Positions 8,026-15,081 of a DNA stretch of 40,332 bases are shown in pieces. Where the stretch lies: assembly GCA_902795605.1 (NCBI GenBank), contig CADBLU010000303.1:1-40332 (forward strand), in the 5' to 3' direction. Each line of letters begins with the position of its first letter. Position 1 is the first letter of the stretch. The DNA comes from an uncultured Prevotellaceae bacterium (GTDB lineage: Bacteria; Bacteroidota; Bacteroidia; Bacteroidales; Bacteroidaceae). The notes beneath the pieces are model-generated. The model was not told the origin of the DNA. It did no database searches and saw only the letters and a list, made by a program, of their open reading frames with translations. The translations under genes and the position numbers were made by a program.

Positions 8026-8328
8026 TTAGTCTTCGTCTTCCTCGCTCACCTCTTCACCTTTCATCTTGCTCACGAAGCTCTTTGCCGGCTTGAAGCTGGG
8101 GAAGTCGTGTGCTGCGATGACGATAGTGGTGTTCTTGGAGATGTTGCGGGCGGTCTTCTCAGCTCTGTGCTTGACGATGAAGCTGCCGAAACCTCTGAGA
8201 TAGACGTTCTCTTTTTCAAGAAGACTTGTCTTGATGACATCCATGAATGCTTCCACGGTGACAGCTACATCCTTTTTGGGCAGCCCGGTAGAAGCTGAAA
8301 TCTGATTGATAATATCTGCTTTGGTCAT
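8026..8328 (-). CDS. HU/IHF-family DNA-binding protein
   Basis: A 100-residue nucleoid protein that bends and compacts DNA as a dimer. The N-terminal helical dimerisation part MTKADIINQISASTGLPKKD is followed by the family signature around residues 46-62 (LRGFGSFIVKHRAEKTARN), the beta-arm that enters the minor groove. It departs from classic HU at the arm tip, where the usual GRNP-x-T is ARNISKNTT, and ends in an acidic tail EEVSEEDED. I therefore do not assign hupA or hupB. It is first in the minus-strand group with the mS38-like gene and rng, behind a TATATTTG promoter box. Confidence 0.93.
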   Translation of the reverse strand: MTKADIINQISASTGLPKKDVAVTVEAFMDVIKTSLLEKENVYLRGFGSFIVKHRAEKTARNISKNTTIVIAAHDFPSFKPAKSFVSKMKGEEVSEEDED

Positions 8329-8384
8329 ATCAGTTAATATGTTATGATTGTATTGAAAAATTACCTGTTGTTGTTAAGGGAATG

Positions 8385-8392
8385 CAAATATA
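8385..8392 (-). promoter_or_regulatory. Promoter -7 box for the HU gene
   Basis: On the minus strand this is TATATTTG, a match to TAnnTTTG, about 57 bases before the HU ATG at 8328. No clear -33 TTG was found. The rest of the gap 8393-8588 is AT-rich near the promoter with nothing further recognised. Confidence 0.6.
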
Positions 8393-8588
8393 CGAGTTTT
8401 TGCCCGTATAATGAAATTTATTCCCGTATTTTTTGTTTTTTTAGGCGTAAAATTGATTTTTCGGCATAATTCTCACTGTCTTAGTGCTTTATCCTCTTGG
8501 CCTGAGTGGTGGGGAAATGGTGGGAGAGAGTAGGACGTGTAAAGAATTGTAGCCTCTGGCACCTCTCACTTTTCAGGGAAAGAGGCAA

Positions 8589-8622
8589 CAAAAAACGGCG
8601 GGCTGACCGAGTCAGCCCGCCG
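8589..8622 (-). terminator. Strong terminator after the HAD hydrolase gene
   Basis: CGGCGGGCTGAC (8596-8607) and GTCAGCCCGCCG (8611-8622) form a perfect 12-bp stem with a 3-base loop. On the minus strand it is followed by TTTTTTGTTG, ending the wzc-HAD transcript. Confidence 0.93.
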
Positions 8623-8633
8623 CGATGGGTTGA

Positions 8634-9065
8634 TCAGAAGTTCCACCAGTGTTTTTGCTTGGGAGCTTCATGGTCGGCCAGACTTGTCTTTCTGGCGTCG
8701 GCGATCATGTCTTGAAACGACTTGTGCTCCTTGATCATGTTGTAGATTTCTCCCCAGTCGGGCATTCCGCCCACGTTGCGGTCGTCGATCCACACTTCGG
8801 CCTTGATTTTCCTTGAGAAGTGGTTGTTGTATTCCTGCCGCTCCTCGGGATAGTCTTTGTTGACCGCGTAGAATTCCACTCCCCGCTGCCTGCACCATTC
8901 CACGGCGTCCTCAAGCAACTTGCCCTCGCGCACAGTCCACAGGATGACCTTGTGCCTGTCTTTGATAAGCATCTTGAGCGTCTCGGTGGCGAACGGCAGT
9001 TCGGCTCCGATCTCGGGGTATTTGTGCTCGACGATGGTTCCGTCGAAATCCACAGCGATGGTCAT
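8634..9065 (-). CDS. Small HAD-superfamily hydrolase (BT0820-like)
   Basis: The N-terminus MTIAVDFDGTI has the HAD nucleophile motif DxDGT (Asp6, Asp8). LWTVREG near residue 43 supplies the motif-II Thr and a following Lys-Arg region, and VWIDDRNVGG near residues 91-100 gives the acidic metal-binding motif. The compact 143-residue core lacks a cap domain, like the Bacteroides BT0820 type, so it probably dephosphorylates a small molecule or a macromolecule end. The start is only 3 bases after the stop of the tyrosine kinase gene, so the two are co-transcribed and possibly translationally coupled; a role in polysaccharide metabolism is inference. A perfect terminator follows. Confidence 0.75.
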   Translation of the reverse strand: MTIAVDFDGTIVEHKYPEIGAELPFATETLKMLIKDRHKVILWTVREGKLLEDAVEWCRQRGVEFYAVNKDYPEERQEYNNHFSRKIKAEVWIDDRNVGGMPDWGEIYNMIKEHKSFQDMIADARKTSLADHEAPKQKHWWNF

Positions 9066-9068
9066 GTC

Positions 9069-11600
9069 TTAGAGTTTGATGGAGGTGTCGTTCTTGTTGC
9101 CGTAGTGGCTGTTGCTGTAGTTGCCGTAAGAGCCATAGGTGCTGCCGTAGCCACCATAGCTGCCACCGTAGCCGCCGTAGCCGCCGTAGCGTCCGTAGCT
9201 GGTGTAGCGGCTGTACTTGCCATACTTGCCGTAGCCGTAGTAGTAGCCGTATTTCTTCTTCGACATGTCGATACCGTTGATGACGATAGCCATGTTGGGC
9301 AGTTTCTTCTCCTGTGAGAGAGAGTTGACAAGGTCGAAGCTCGACTTCGGTGTGTAGTCGGCGCGGCACATATAGATGGTGGCGTCGATGACGCGTCCCA
9401 CTTGCAGGGTATCGGTGACGAGGCCCACAGGAGCGGTATCGATGAGCACGTAGTCGTAGTTCTTCTTGAGGATGTCGACGACGATGTCGAGCGACTGTCT
9501 TGAGATGAGCTCCGAGGGGTTGGGAGGCACGGGACCGGCGAGCAGCAGGTCGAGGTTGCCGTTGACGCCTGAGGGCAGGATCTGTGCCCTTACGTCGGCC
9601 TCGCTCGGGTTCTCCTGTGCCAGCAGCGGTGTGATACCGTGCTTGTGGTCATCGATCTCGAAGAGTTCGGCCAGACGCGGCTTTCTGATATCGAGACCCA
9701 CGAGGACCACCTTCTTTCCGAGGAGGGCGAAACTCACTGCGAGGTTGGCGCAGTTGAACGTCTTACCCTCACCAGAGGTGGTCGAGGTGAACATGATGAC
9801 CTTCTGTCCCTCACGCAGCATGAACTGCACGTTGGTACGCATGGCACGGAAGATTTCCTCCATCTGGTTGTTCTTGTTCTCGTGCACCACGATGTCGGCC
9901 TTGGTCTTGGCAGTCTCGCTGGCCACAGCCACGTCGGCGATGATGGGCAGTTGGGTGAGGCGTGCCACGTCTTCGTGACCTTCGATCTTGTATCTGAAGA
10001 ACTTCAGGAGGAAGAGCACGATACCTGGAATCAGCAGACCTACGACGAGAGCGATGGGGATGACGACGGAGGGGACGGGAGTCACCTGTCCGGCGCCTTC
10101 GGGATACTCAATCATCTTGCCTTTGTCGGCGGTAGAAGCGAGGGAGATGGAGTTCTCCTCACGTTTCTGGAGCAGCATCAGGTAAAGTCCTGAGCGCACC
10201 TCCTGCTGGCGGCCGATCTGAGTAAGCATACGCTCCTGCTCGGGGGTGGCGGAGATTTGGCTGGAGTACTTGTTGAACTGTGTGGAGATGGCGTTGCGCT
10301 GGATCTCCATGTTCTTGCGGCTCTGAGCCATGGCGCGCTTGATACTGCTGCTCAGGTCGTCGAGCTGTGCGGTGAGCGGGAGCACCGAGGGGCTCTCCTC
10401 AGAAGCGGTGCGGAGCAGTTTGTTACGCTGCAGCACAATCTCGTTGTATCTGTTGATGAGGCTGGCGGCGGTAGCGTCGCTCAGACCCACGTTCGACGGC
10501 AGTGTCTGATACTGGTTGTCGGCCTTGTCCATGTATTCAGAGATACTGTTGAGCAGGGCCACCTGTGTGTTGGCCTCAGCCAGTTTGTGGTCGTATTCGC
10601 TGGCGCCACCCATGGCGGCGTTGGCGTTCATACGGAGCTCGGTCATGTGCTGGCTCTTCTTGTAAGCCTCGAGCTGGCCTTCGGTCTCGCCCAGTTCGGC
10701 GTTGATTTTCTCAAGACGTCCGTTGATGAACTCCTCGGTGCGGTAGGCCACCTCGTTCTTGTCCTCGTTGGCCTGACGGTTGTAGCACACGGCCAGTTGG
10801 GTGAGGTAGTCCATGGCCCTGGTGGGGATCTCGTCGATGATCGACATTCTCACGATGGTGGTGTTCTTCGATGTCGGGGTGACATTGAAGCTGCGCTTGT
10901 ATTTGCGTGAGGCGATGTCGGGAGCGACGATGTTCACGTAGAGGGTGCTGCCCTCGCTGAGGGTGGAGTTGCCGTTAGAGGTGAAGGAAAGGTTGCCGGC
11001 GCGTGTCTTGATGGTCTGCGGCAGCGAGGTGAAGGTCTTCTCTATAGAGTATGGGCCCTTGGAGTAGCCTTCGTCGTTGACCACCCAATAAGTGCCCGAC
11101 ACGTTGTAGTTGCCCTTTTCATAGGTGATGGTCATCCTGATAGGGGTCTTCAGGTTGTCGAGGTGGGCAGCGTCGATATCTACCGTGATGGGCTGGTGCT
11201 TATAGAGAAGGATGTTTTTCACACGTCCTTTCATCTCATAAGTGACATAGAGTTTCAGGTCTCTCACGACGTCGGTGGCGAGGGAGTGCGACGAGAGGAT
11301 TTCCATCTCGTTGTCGATACCTTCCGTATTAGAGATGATACCCAGGTTGGCGGCATTCATGAATGAGTTGCGGCTTCTTGGGTTGTCCTCGTCCTTGATG
11401 AGCAGCTTGGCTGTCGTCGAATACTTCGGTGTCGTGTACCTGAGGTAGATAGCCGTCAATCCCAGGCAGATGATGAGCGAAAGTGCGAACCACTGCCAGT
11501 TGAGGATGAACGTCTGGAGAAGTGAGCGGAAATTAAAGAATGATAATTCTTCGTTTTCACGCACGAGTTCCGAATTGGTAACGTTGTTGTTCTCTTCCAT
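9069..11600 (-). CDS. Polysaccharide co-polymerase / tyrosine autokinase (Wzc type)
   Basis: Inner-membrane protein controlling capsule or exopolysaccharide chain length and export. Order: N-terminal Wzz region with the first membrane helix at about residues 33-52 (WQWFALSLIICLGLTAIYL); long periplasmic coiled coil to about residue 510; second helix VVIPIALVVGLLIPGIVLFL; then a cytoplasmic BY-kinase. Walker A is TTSGEGKT (Lys613), Walker A' is VVLVGLDIRKP, Walker B is YDYVLIDTAPVG. The C-terminus is an unusually long Gly/Tyr tail with 18 tyrosines (about residues 783-834), the autophosphorylation cluster; E. coli Wzc has about seven. No Wza-type exporter, Wzy, phosphatase or glycosyltransferase lies nearby, so it is an orphan apart from the HAD gene 3 bases downstream. 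Confidence 0.93.
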   Translation of the reverse strand: MEENNNVTNSELVRENEELSFFNFRSLLQTFILNWQWFALSLIICLGLTAIYLRYTTPKYSTTAKLLIKDEDNPRSRNSFMNAANLGIISNTEGIDNEMEILSSHSLATDVVRDLKLYVTYEMKGRVKNILLYKHQPITVDIDAAHLDNLKTPIRMTITYEKGNYNVSGTYWVVNDEGYSKGPYSIEKTFTSLPQTIKTRAGNLSFTSNGNSTLSEGSTLYVNIVAPDIASRKYKRSFNVTPTSKNTTIVRMSIIDEIPTRAMDYLTQLAVCYNRQANEDKNEVAYRTEEFINGRLEKINAELGETEGQLEAYKKSQHMTELRMNANAAMGGASEYDHKLAEANTQVALLNSISEYMDKADNQYQTLPSNVGLSDATAASLINRYNEIVLQRNKLLRTASEESPSVLPLTAQLDDLSSSIKRAMAQSRKNMEIQRNAISTQFNKYSSQISATPEQERMLTQIGRQQEVRSGLYLMLLQKREENSISLASTADKGKMIEYPEGAGQVTPVPSVVIPIALVVGLLIPGIVLFLLKFFRYKIEGHEDVARLTQLPIIADVAVASETAKTKADIVVHENKNNQMEEIFRAMRTNVQFMLREGQKVIMFTSTTSGEGKTFNCANLAVSFALLGKKVVLVGLDIRKPRLAELFEIDDHKHGITPLLAQENPSEADVRAQILPSGVNGNLDLLLAGPVPPNPSELISRQSLDIVVDILKKNYDYVLIDTAPVGLVTDTLQVGRVIDATIYMCRADYTPKSSFDLVNSLSQEKKLPNMAIVINGIDMSKKKYGYYYGYGKYGKYSRYTSYGRYGGYGGYGGSYGGYGSTYGSYGNYSNSHYGNKNDTSIKL

Positions 11601-11686
11601 TTTTTATATAGTTAATTTTCCTTTCCTTTCGATGGCTTCCCGTTATATTAATCGGTGTAATTGATTGCTTTTAGCCATTTTGGGCG

Positions 11687-11694
11687 CAAAGTTA
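11687..11694 (-). promoter_or_regulatory. Promoter -7 box for the tyrosine kinase gene
   Basis: On the minus strand TAACTTTG, a perfect TAnnTTTG box, 86 bases before the ATG at 11600. The gap 11601-11984 otherwise holds a long AT-rich stretch (11695-11760) and the oppositely directed promoter at 11837-11865; the 64-codon open frame on the minus strand there is not convincing. Confidence 0.65.
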
Positions 11695-11836
11695 CAAATA
11701 AAAGTTTAATAAGAAAAATATTAGTCGAAAATATTCCTTTTTTTTATTTTTCTTTAGATTCTGCCGCAGGAACCGGTGGCTCTGAGTCAACATGAGTGAG
11801 GCTGTCACTTGATGTGTTAAAATTCTTAAAATAATG

Positions 11837-11865
11837 TTGGTTTTTGGTTTTTATTGCTAAATTTG
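11837..11865 (+). promoter_or_regulatory. Promoter for the CHAP-like secreted protein gene
   Basis: TTG (11837-11839), an 18-base spacer, then TAAATTTG (11858-11865): both elements of the Bacteroidota promoter with near-ideal spacing. Predicted leader of about 110 bases before the ATG at 11985. Confidence 0.7.
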
Positions 11866-11984
11866 CCACGTTAATCAGAGTCGTATCGGCTTTGATGTTT
11901 CGTGCCGTCTGGGGATATGCAATTTCTGATGACGTCAACTAATTAATAACACACTGTCGCACAAAAACTTATTATATTATCAAT

Positions 11985-13151
11985 ATGGAAAAAGGTTTTA
12001 TCAACTATTTCGGCATCCATCAGTCGTTCAAATCGCACGGCTCTCATCGCCATTGTTTTGAATCGTGCCGTAGGGCGTTGGCCGTGTTGGTGTTGGCCAC
12101 TGTCTCTGTTCTTGGCTCTATGGCTCAGACGCCTCTCAATGAGGAGGAAGTTTACCAACGTCTCGTAGAACGCCAATATACGGATGGCTATATGGAGGGT
12201 ACGCCATGGGACAACTCCCATATATACATCAACACAGTGGAGCTCTTCGGCTATCCAGCCTCTTGTTTTACCGGTGCGGGTTGCTTTGCTTTCATGTTGG
12301 ACGAGATGGAGTATGCCTCCAACTATGAATACCCGATACGTAAAATTGAAGGCTCTTATGACAACCTGCCGAAGATACATGTCGGTGATGGCGTCAGACT
12401 GTACGGCAACGGCCATTCCGTAGTGGTCTTGGAGGTTGCCGAAGATGGACATACCGTTGTAGTCGCCGAGGGCAACTTAAACTCTTCCGTGCACTGGGGG
12501 AGGACGATAGATTTGGCCGACCCAAGTAATGATTTCACCTATCTCGCGACATTCTGGCCGGAGGAGGAGGAGCCGGAGTCTGTCGAGGTCACCATCAGCG
12601 AATGCGAATACGCCACCTTCTACTATTCCAACAGTGCATATGTCGTGCCTGAAGGAGTGGAAGCCTTGATTGTGGAGTCCATTGACGGGGCTAAACTCTC
12701 GCTTCGGCCTCTCGATGGCATTATTCCAGCAGAATGTGCCGTTATCCTGAAAGGTGCACAAGGTACATACGATTTCTTGCCGACCGAGGAAGAGGTTGAT
12801 GCTGTAGGTGACAACCTGCTTCGTGGCTTTGATGACACACATTTGACAGAAGGGGGTGACATATACTATAAATTGACGGTCATGAACGGCAAGGTGGGTT
12901 TCTACTGGGGTGAAGAAAATGGAGAAGCCTTTGAGAGCGGCCCTCACAAGGCATACATTGCCCTGCCATTCGATCAGTATAATGAAGTCAAATTCTTCAC
13001 CTTCGACATCGACAACGCCACCGGCATCGACAATATCGAAACTGCTACTCGGGAGGCCGACGGTGCTGTCTACAACCTCTCCGGCCAGCGCGTCAGCGAC
13101 TCCTACAAGGGTGTTGTCATCATCAACGGCAAGAAGGTGCTGAGAAAGTAA
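11985..13151 (+). CDS. Secreted CHAP/NlpC-like cysteine hydrolase
   Basis: A hydrophobic signal (about residues 30-47, ALAVLVLATVSVLGSMAQT) follows an unusually long basic N-region rich in His and Cys. The next ~110 residues look like a papain-fold amidase: GAGCFAFMLDE with probable nucleophile Cys100, GNGHSVVVLEV with His144, and VVAEGNLNSSVHWGR with a polar Asn164/166. This arrangement is seen in CHAP/NlpC-P60-like domains of gut bacteria and suggests cleavage of peptidoglycan or peptide bonds; the substrate is not known. Residues about 195-350 form a beta-rich domain of unknown role (FYWGEENGEAF-type segment, also seen in the pectinesterase here). The C-terminus YNLSGQRVSDSYKGVVIING matches the shared tail signature. 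Own promoter and terminator, so monocistronic. Confidence 0.75.
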   Translation: MEKGFINYFGIHQSFKSHGSHRHCFESCRRALAVLVLATVSVLGSMAQTPLNEEEVYQRLVERQYTDGYMEGTPWDNSHIYINTVELFGYPASCFTGAGCFAFMLDEMEYASNYEYPIRKIEGSYDNLPKIHVGDGVRLYGNGHSVVVLEVAEDGHTVVVAEGNLNSSVHWGRTIDLADPSNDFTYLATFWPEEEEPESVEVTISECEYATFYYSNSAYVVPEGVEALIVESIDGAKLSLRPLDGIIPAECAVILKGAQGTYDFLPTEEEVDAVGDNLLRGFDDTHLTEGGDIYYKLTVMNGKVGFYWGEENGEAFESGPHKAYIALPFDQYNEVKFFTFDIDNATGIDNIETATREADGAVYNLSGQRVSDSYKGVVIINGKKVLRK

Positions 13152-13200
13152 CTGGTTTTGATGAAAAACGAGGCTGAGCCATCATCCTCGCAAAATGGAT

Positions 13201-13236
13201 AAAGGGAGCAGGCTTCTCGGGCTTGCTCCCTTTTTT
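13201..13236 (+). terminator. Terminator after the CHAP-like gene
   Basis: AAGGGAGCA and TGCTCCCTT flank a 12-base loop region and run into six T. A smaller CGAGG/CCTCG hairpin lies just upstream of it. Confidence 0.88.
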
Positions 13237-13340
13237 AGGGTTTCCTGTGGTCTTTGTCATTTCTTGCCGAAATATCTCGTAATGAAACCAAGAATGTGAG
13301 CTGGCCCGAAGCCGCGTCCTCGCATTTTCGTCACTCTTTT

Positions 13341-13371
13341 TTGCTGCTTTTATCTTTTTGTTGTAACTTTG
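13341..13371 (+). promoter_or_regulatory. Candidate promoter at the left edge of the repeat array
   Basis: TTG (13341-13343), a 20-base spacer, and TAACTTTG (13364-13371). It would drive a transcript through the repeat units towards the gene at 13639, or produce a short structured RNA. Confidence 0.5.
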
Positions 13372-13376
13372 CCACA

Positions 13377-13598
13377 GCGAAGATAGGCTGTACCTCGGAA
13401 AAGCTCAAATAAATTTGGCTTTTCTCTCGGTTTGCACTACTTTGCCCTTTGGGCGAAGATAGGCTGCACCTCGGGAATGAAAGCAAAAAAAATGTTTTTT
13501 GCTTTGCATTCCGCTCGGTTGATATAAATTCCTTTCGCTCGAAAAAACAAATAAATTAGTTTTTTCCTCGCTTAATCGGAATTTTGCACTATCTTTGC
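13377..13598 (+). repeat. Tandem promoter-associated hairpin repeats
   Basis: A 22-base sequence beginning GCGAAGATAGGCTG and ending ACCTCGG occurs at 13377-13398 and again at 13453-13474 with one change (T/C). Each is preceded by CTTTGCC and followed by a hairpin bounded by CTCGG: GAAAAGC/GCTTTTC in unit 1, and GGAATG plus AAGCAAAAAA with their near-complements in unit 2. A third hairpin, CGAAAAAAC/GTTTTTTC bordered by CTCG, lies at 13539-13566. TTTGCACTACTTTGC (13431-13445) and TTTGCACTATCTTTGC (13583-13598) close the units and resemble promoters. The gap 13152-13638 has no gene. Confidence 0.8.
13590..13597 (+). promoter_or_regulatory. Promoter -7 box for the unknown gene at 13639
   Basis: TATCTTTG, inside the last repeat-like TTTGCACTATCTTTGC, 41 bases before the ATG at 13639. 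No good -33 TTG was found at the right distance. Confidence 0.55.
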
Positions 13599-13638
13599 AC
13601 GCATAATCAACAAAACGTCAAATCATAACAGTATAGAA

Positions 13639-14268
13639 ATGGGTTTTTTTTCATGGCTTTTCGGAAAGAAAAATCAAGAGAGTGTCAAGGTAGGCGGAAT
13701 GGAAGACTACATGACACTGCTCCGCGTATATATGCAAGCAGCATTGGCTGAGCGGCTGGGCATCACCAATCTCGGTATGCTGCCCGATCTGCGTACGTTT
13801 AAGACCACGCTCAAAGTGCCGACGCTCAACAACAAGTTGGGGCCCGGTGAGAAAGCCAAGTGCAGGAAGATGATGATGGATATTTACAAGACCGACGAGT
13901 CGTTCTTCAAGGAGATTGACGCCACGGTGAAGAAGAACTGCAAGCGCATGCAGGACATACAGCCCTTCATGTATCAGTTCCAGGCCTTCTCACAGGACCT
14001 GATGATGCTCATGGGCAATCTGATGAAATTCAAGCTCAGGCTTCCCTCTTTCTTCAAGAGTGCCCTCTACACGATGACGGAGAAGACGGTGTCTGACATC
14101 TTCAACAAGAACGACTTCAAGGATCCCGGGGTGGTGAAGGCCGTGCTGAATATCCGTAACTACAACGGCCGTCTGGGCTTCACCCAGAAGTGGATCACCG
14201 ACTTCGTCTATCAGGTGGTGATGCTGGCGAAGAAGGAGCCCAAACCCAAGGAGGAGCCCGCGAAATAA
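13639..14268 (+). CDS. Conserved-looking protein of unknown function
   Basis: I do not recognise a family. The 209-residue protein starts MGFFSWLFGKKNQESVKVGG; the first few residues are hydrophobic then strongly basic, as in some membrane-associated proteins, but there is no real signal peptide or membrane helix. The body is rich in helix formers, Lys and Met (for example FSQDLMMLMGNLMKFKLRLP) and looks soluble and all-alpha. The C-terminus is a Lys/Pro/Glu tail (KEPKPKEEPAK). It is preceded by the repeat-borne promoter and followed by a separate promoter for the zapB-like gene, so it is probably transcribed alone. Confidence 0.8.
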   Translation: MGFFSWLFGKKNQESVKVGGMEDYMTLLRVYMQAALAERLGITNLGMLPDLRTFKTTLKVPTLNNKLGPGEKAKCRKMMMDIYKTDESFFKEIDATVKKNCKRMQDIQPFMYQFQAFSQDLMMLMGNLMKFKLRLPSFFKSALYTMTEKTVSDIFNKNDFKDPGVVKAVLNIRNYNGRLGFTQKWITDFVYQVVMLAKKEPKPKEEPAK

Positions 14269-14342
14269 GGGCCGCGGGTGCCGGCGGACCGGCCGCTTAT
14301 GGCCGCCCAGACTCCCGCAAAGGCAAAAAAACGGCATAATTT

Positions 14343-14373
14343 TTGGTGTTTCAGATTTTATGCAGTAATTTTG
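14343..14373 (+). promoter_or_regulatory. Promoter for the coiled-coil/zapA/rny run
   Basis: TTG (14343-14345), 20-base spacer, TAATTTTG (14366-14373). The ATG at 14390 is only 16 bases beyond the -7 box, giving a leader of about 10 bases. Confidence 0.65.
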
Positions 14374-14389
14374 TGCCAAATTTCAAGTT

Positions 14390-14683
14390 ATGACTGCGGA
14401 AGACAAGACAATCACGCTATTCACCACCAGGCTGCGGCAGTTGATTCTGGAGTTTGAGCAACTCAAGCAGGAGAATAAGCGCCTGAGAGAGGAGATTGCC
14501 CAGCGTGACGGTGTCATCAGTGATGTTGATGCCAAGTTGAAGTCGCTGCAGGAGAACTACGACAGCCTGATGACAGCCAAGATGCTTGAGGTCAACGAGG
14601 GCGACATGGAGGCGGCGAAGGCCCGCCTGTCGCGGTTGATTAGGAGTGTCAACCGTTGCATCACGATGCTGAGTGAGAAATAG
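14390..14683 (+). CDS. Short coiled-coil protein upstream of zapA
   Basis: A 97-residue protein dominated by a coiled coil at about residues 14-62 (LRQLILEFEQLKQENKRLRE and onward), with a short helical C-terminus RLIRSVNRCITMLSEK. It starts beside a promoter and its stop is 9 bases before zapA, so they are co-transcribed. The size, heptads and link to ZapA suggest a ZapB-like or ZapA-partner role in organising the FtsZ ring, but there is no direct sequence motif to prove it, so no gene symbol is given. Confidence 0.82.
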   Translation: MTAEDKTITLFTTRLRQLILEFEQLKQENKRLREEIAQRDGVISDVDAKLKSLQENYDSLMTAKMLEVNEGDMEAAKARLSRLIRSVNRCITMLSEK

Positions 14684-14692
14684 ACGTGAAAA

Positions 14693-15001
14693 ATGTCGGA
14701 AGAGAGAACTGATAAACTACATATAAGGCTGAATCTTGGCGATACGGTCATCCCCATGAGGATTTTCCCCGAGGAGGAAGAGACGTATCGCAGGGCAGCT
14801 GCGCTCATCAAAAGCACGGTGACCCATTACACCTCCCGTGCTCAAGGCAAGAAGGGTCCGATAGACATTCTCTATATGGCCCTGGTGGATATTGCCTTGA
14901 AATATGAGTTTGAGACAGAGCGCAATGACACATCCCATCTCACCGATATGATCACTGGTCTCACTGCAGAGATCGAGGAGGCAATGGCTCGCGAGGCCTG
15001 A
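14693..15001 (+). CDS. zapA: Cell division protein ZapA
   Basis: ZapA bundles FtsZ filaments at the division site. The 102-residue protein shows the family pattern: an N-terminal beta-alpha head (LHIRLNLGDTVIPMRIFPEE, then EETYRRAAALIKSTVTHY) and a conserved middle helix ending ILYMALVDIALKYEFE before a C-terminal coiled coil. The length agrees with ZapA. It follows the coiled-coil gene by 9 bases and precedes rny by 80 bases. In many bacteria the 6S RNA gene lies beside zapA; the 80-base gap to rny is too short for it here. Confidence 0.88.
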   Translation: MSEERTDKLHIRLNLGDTVIPMRIFPEEEETYRRAAALIKSTVTHYTSRAQGKKGPIDILYMALVDIALKYEFETERNDTSHLTDMITGLTAEIEEAMAREA

Positions 15002-15081
15002 CTGCGCACGCATTCAGGCGCGCTTTGTCGCAGGAACAGAAGTGACCGTATCATTTTTTAATTATTTACTTTAATACACAA

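Noticed and set aside
11744-11938. 64-codon minus-strand frame in the gap between the tyrosine kinase and CHAP-like genes
   Set aside because: No family resemblance, lies in AT-rich regulatory DNA and overlaps the promoter of the CHAP-like gene on the other strand.
15002-15081. 6S RNA gene beside zapA
   Set aside because: Only 80 bases separate zapA and rny, too short for 6S RNA, and no fitting fold was seen.
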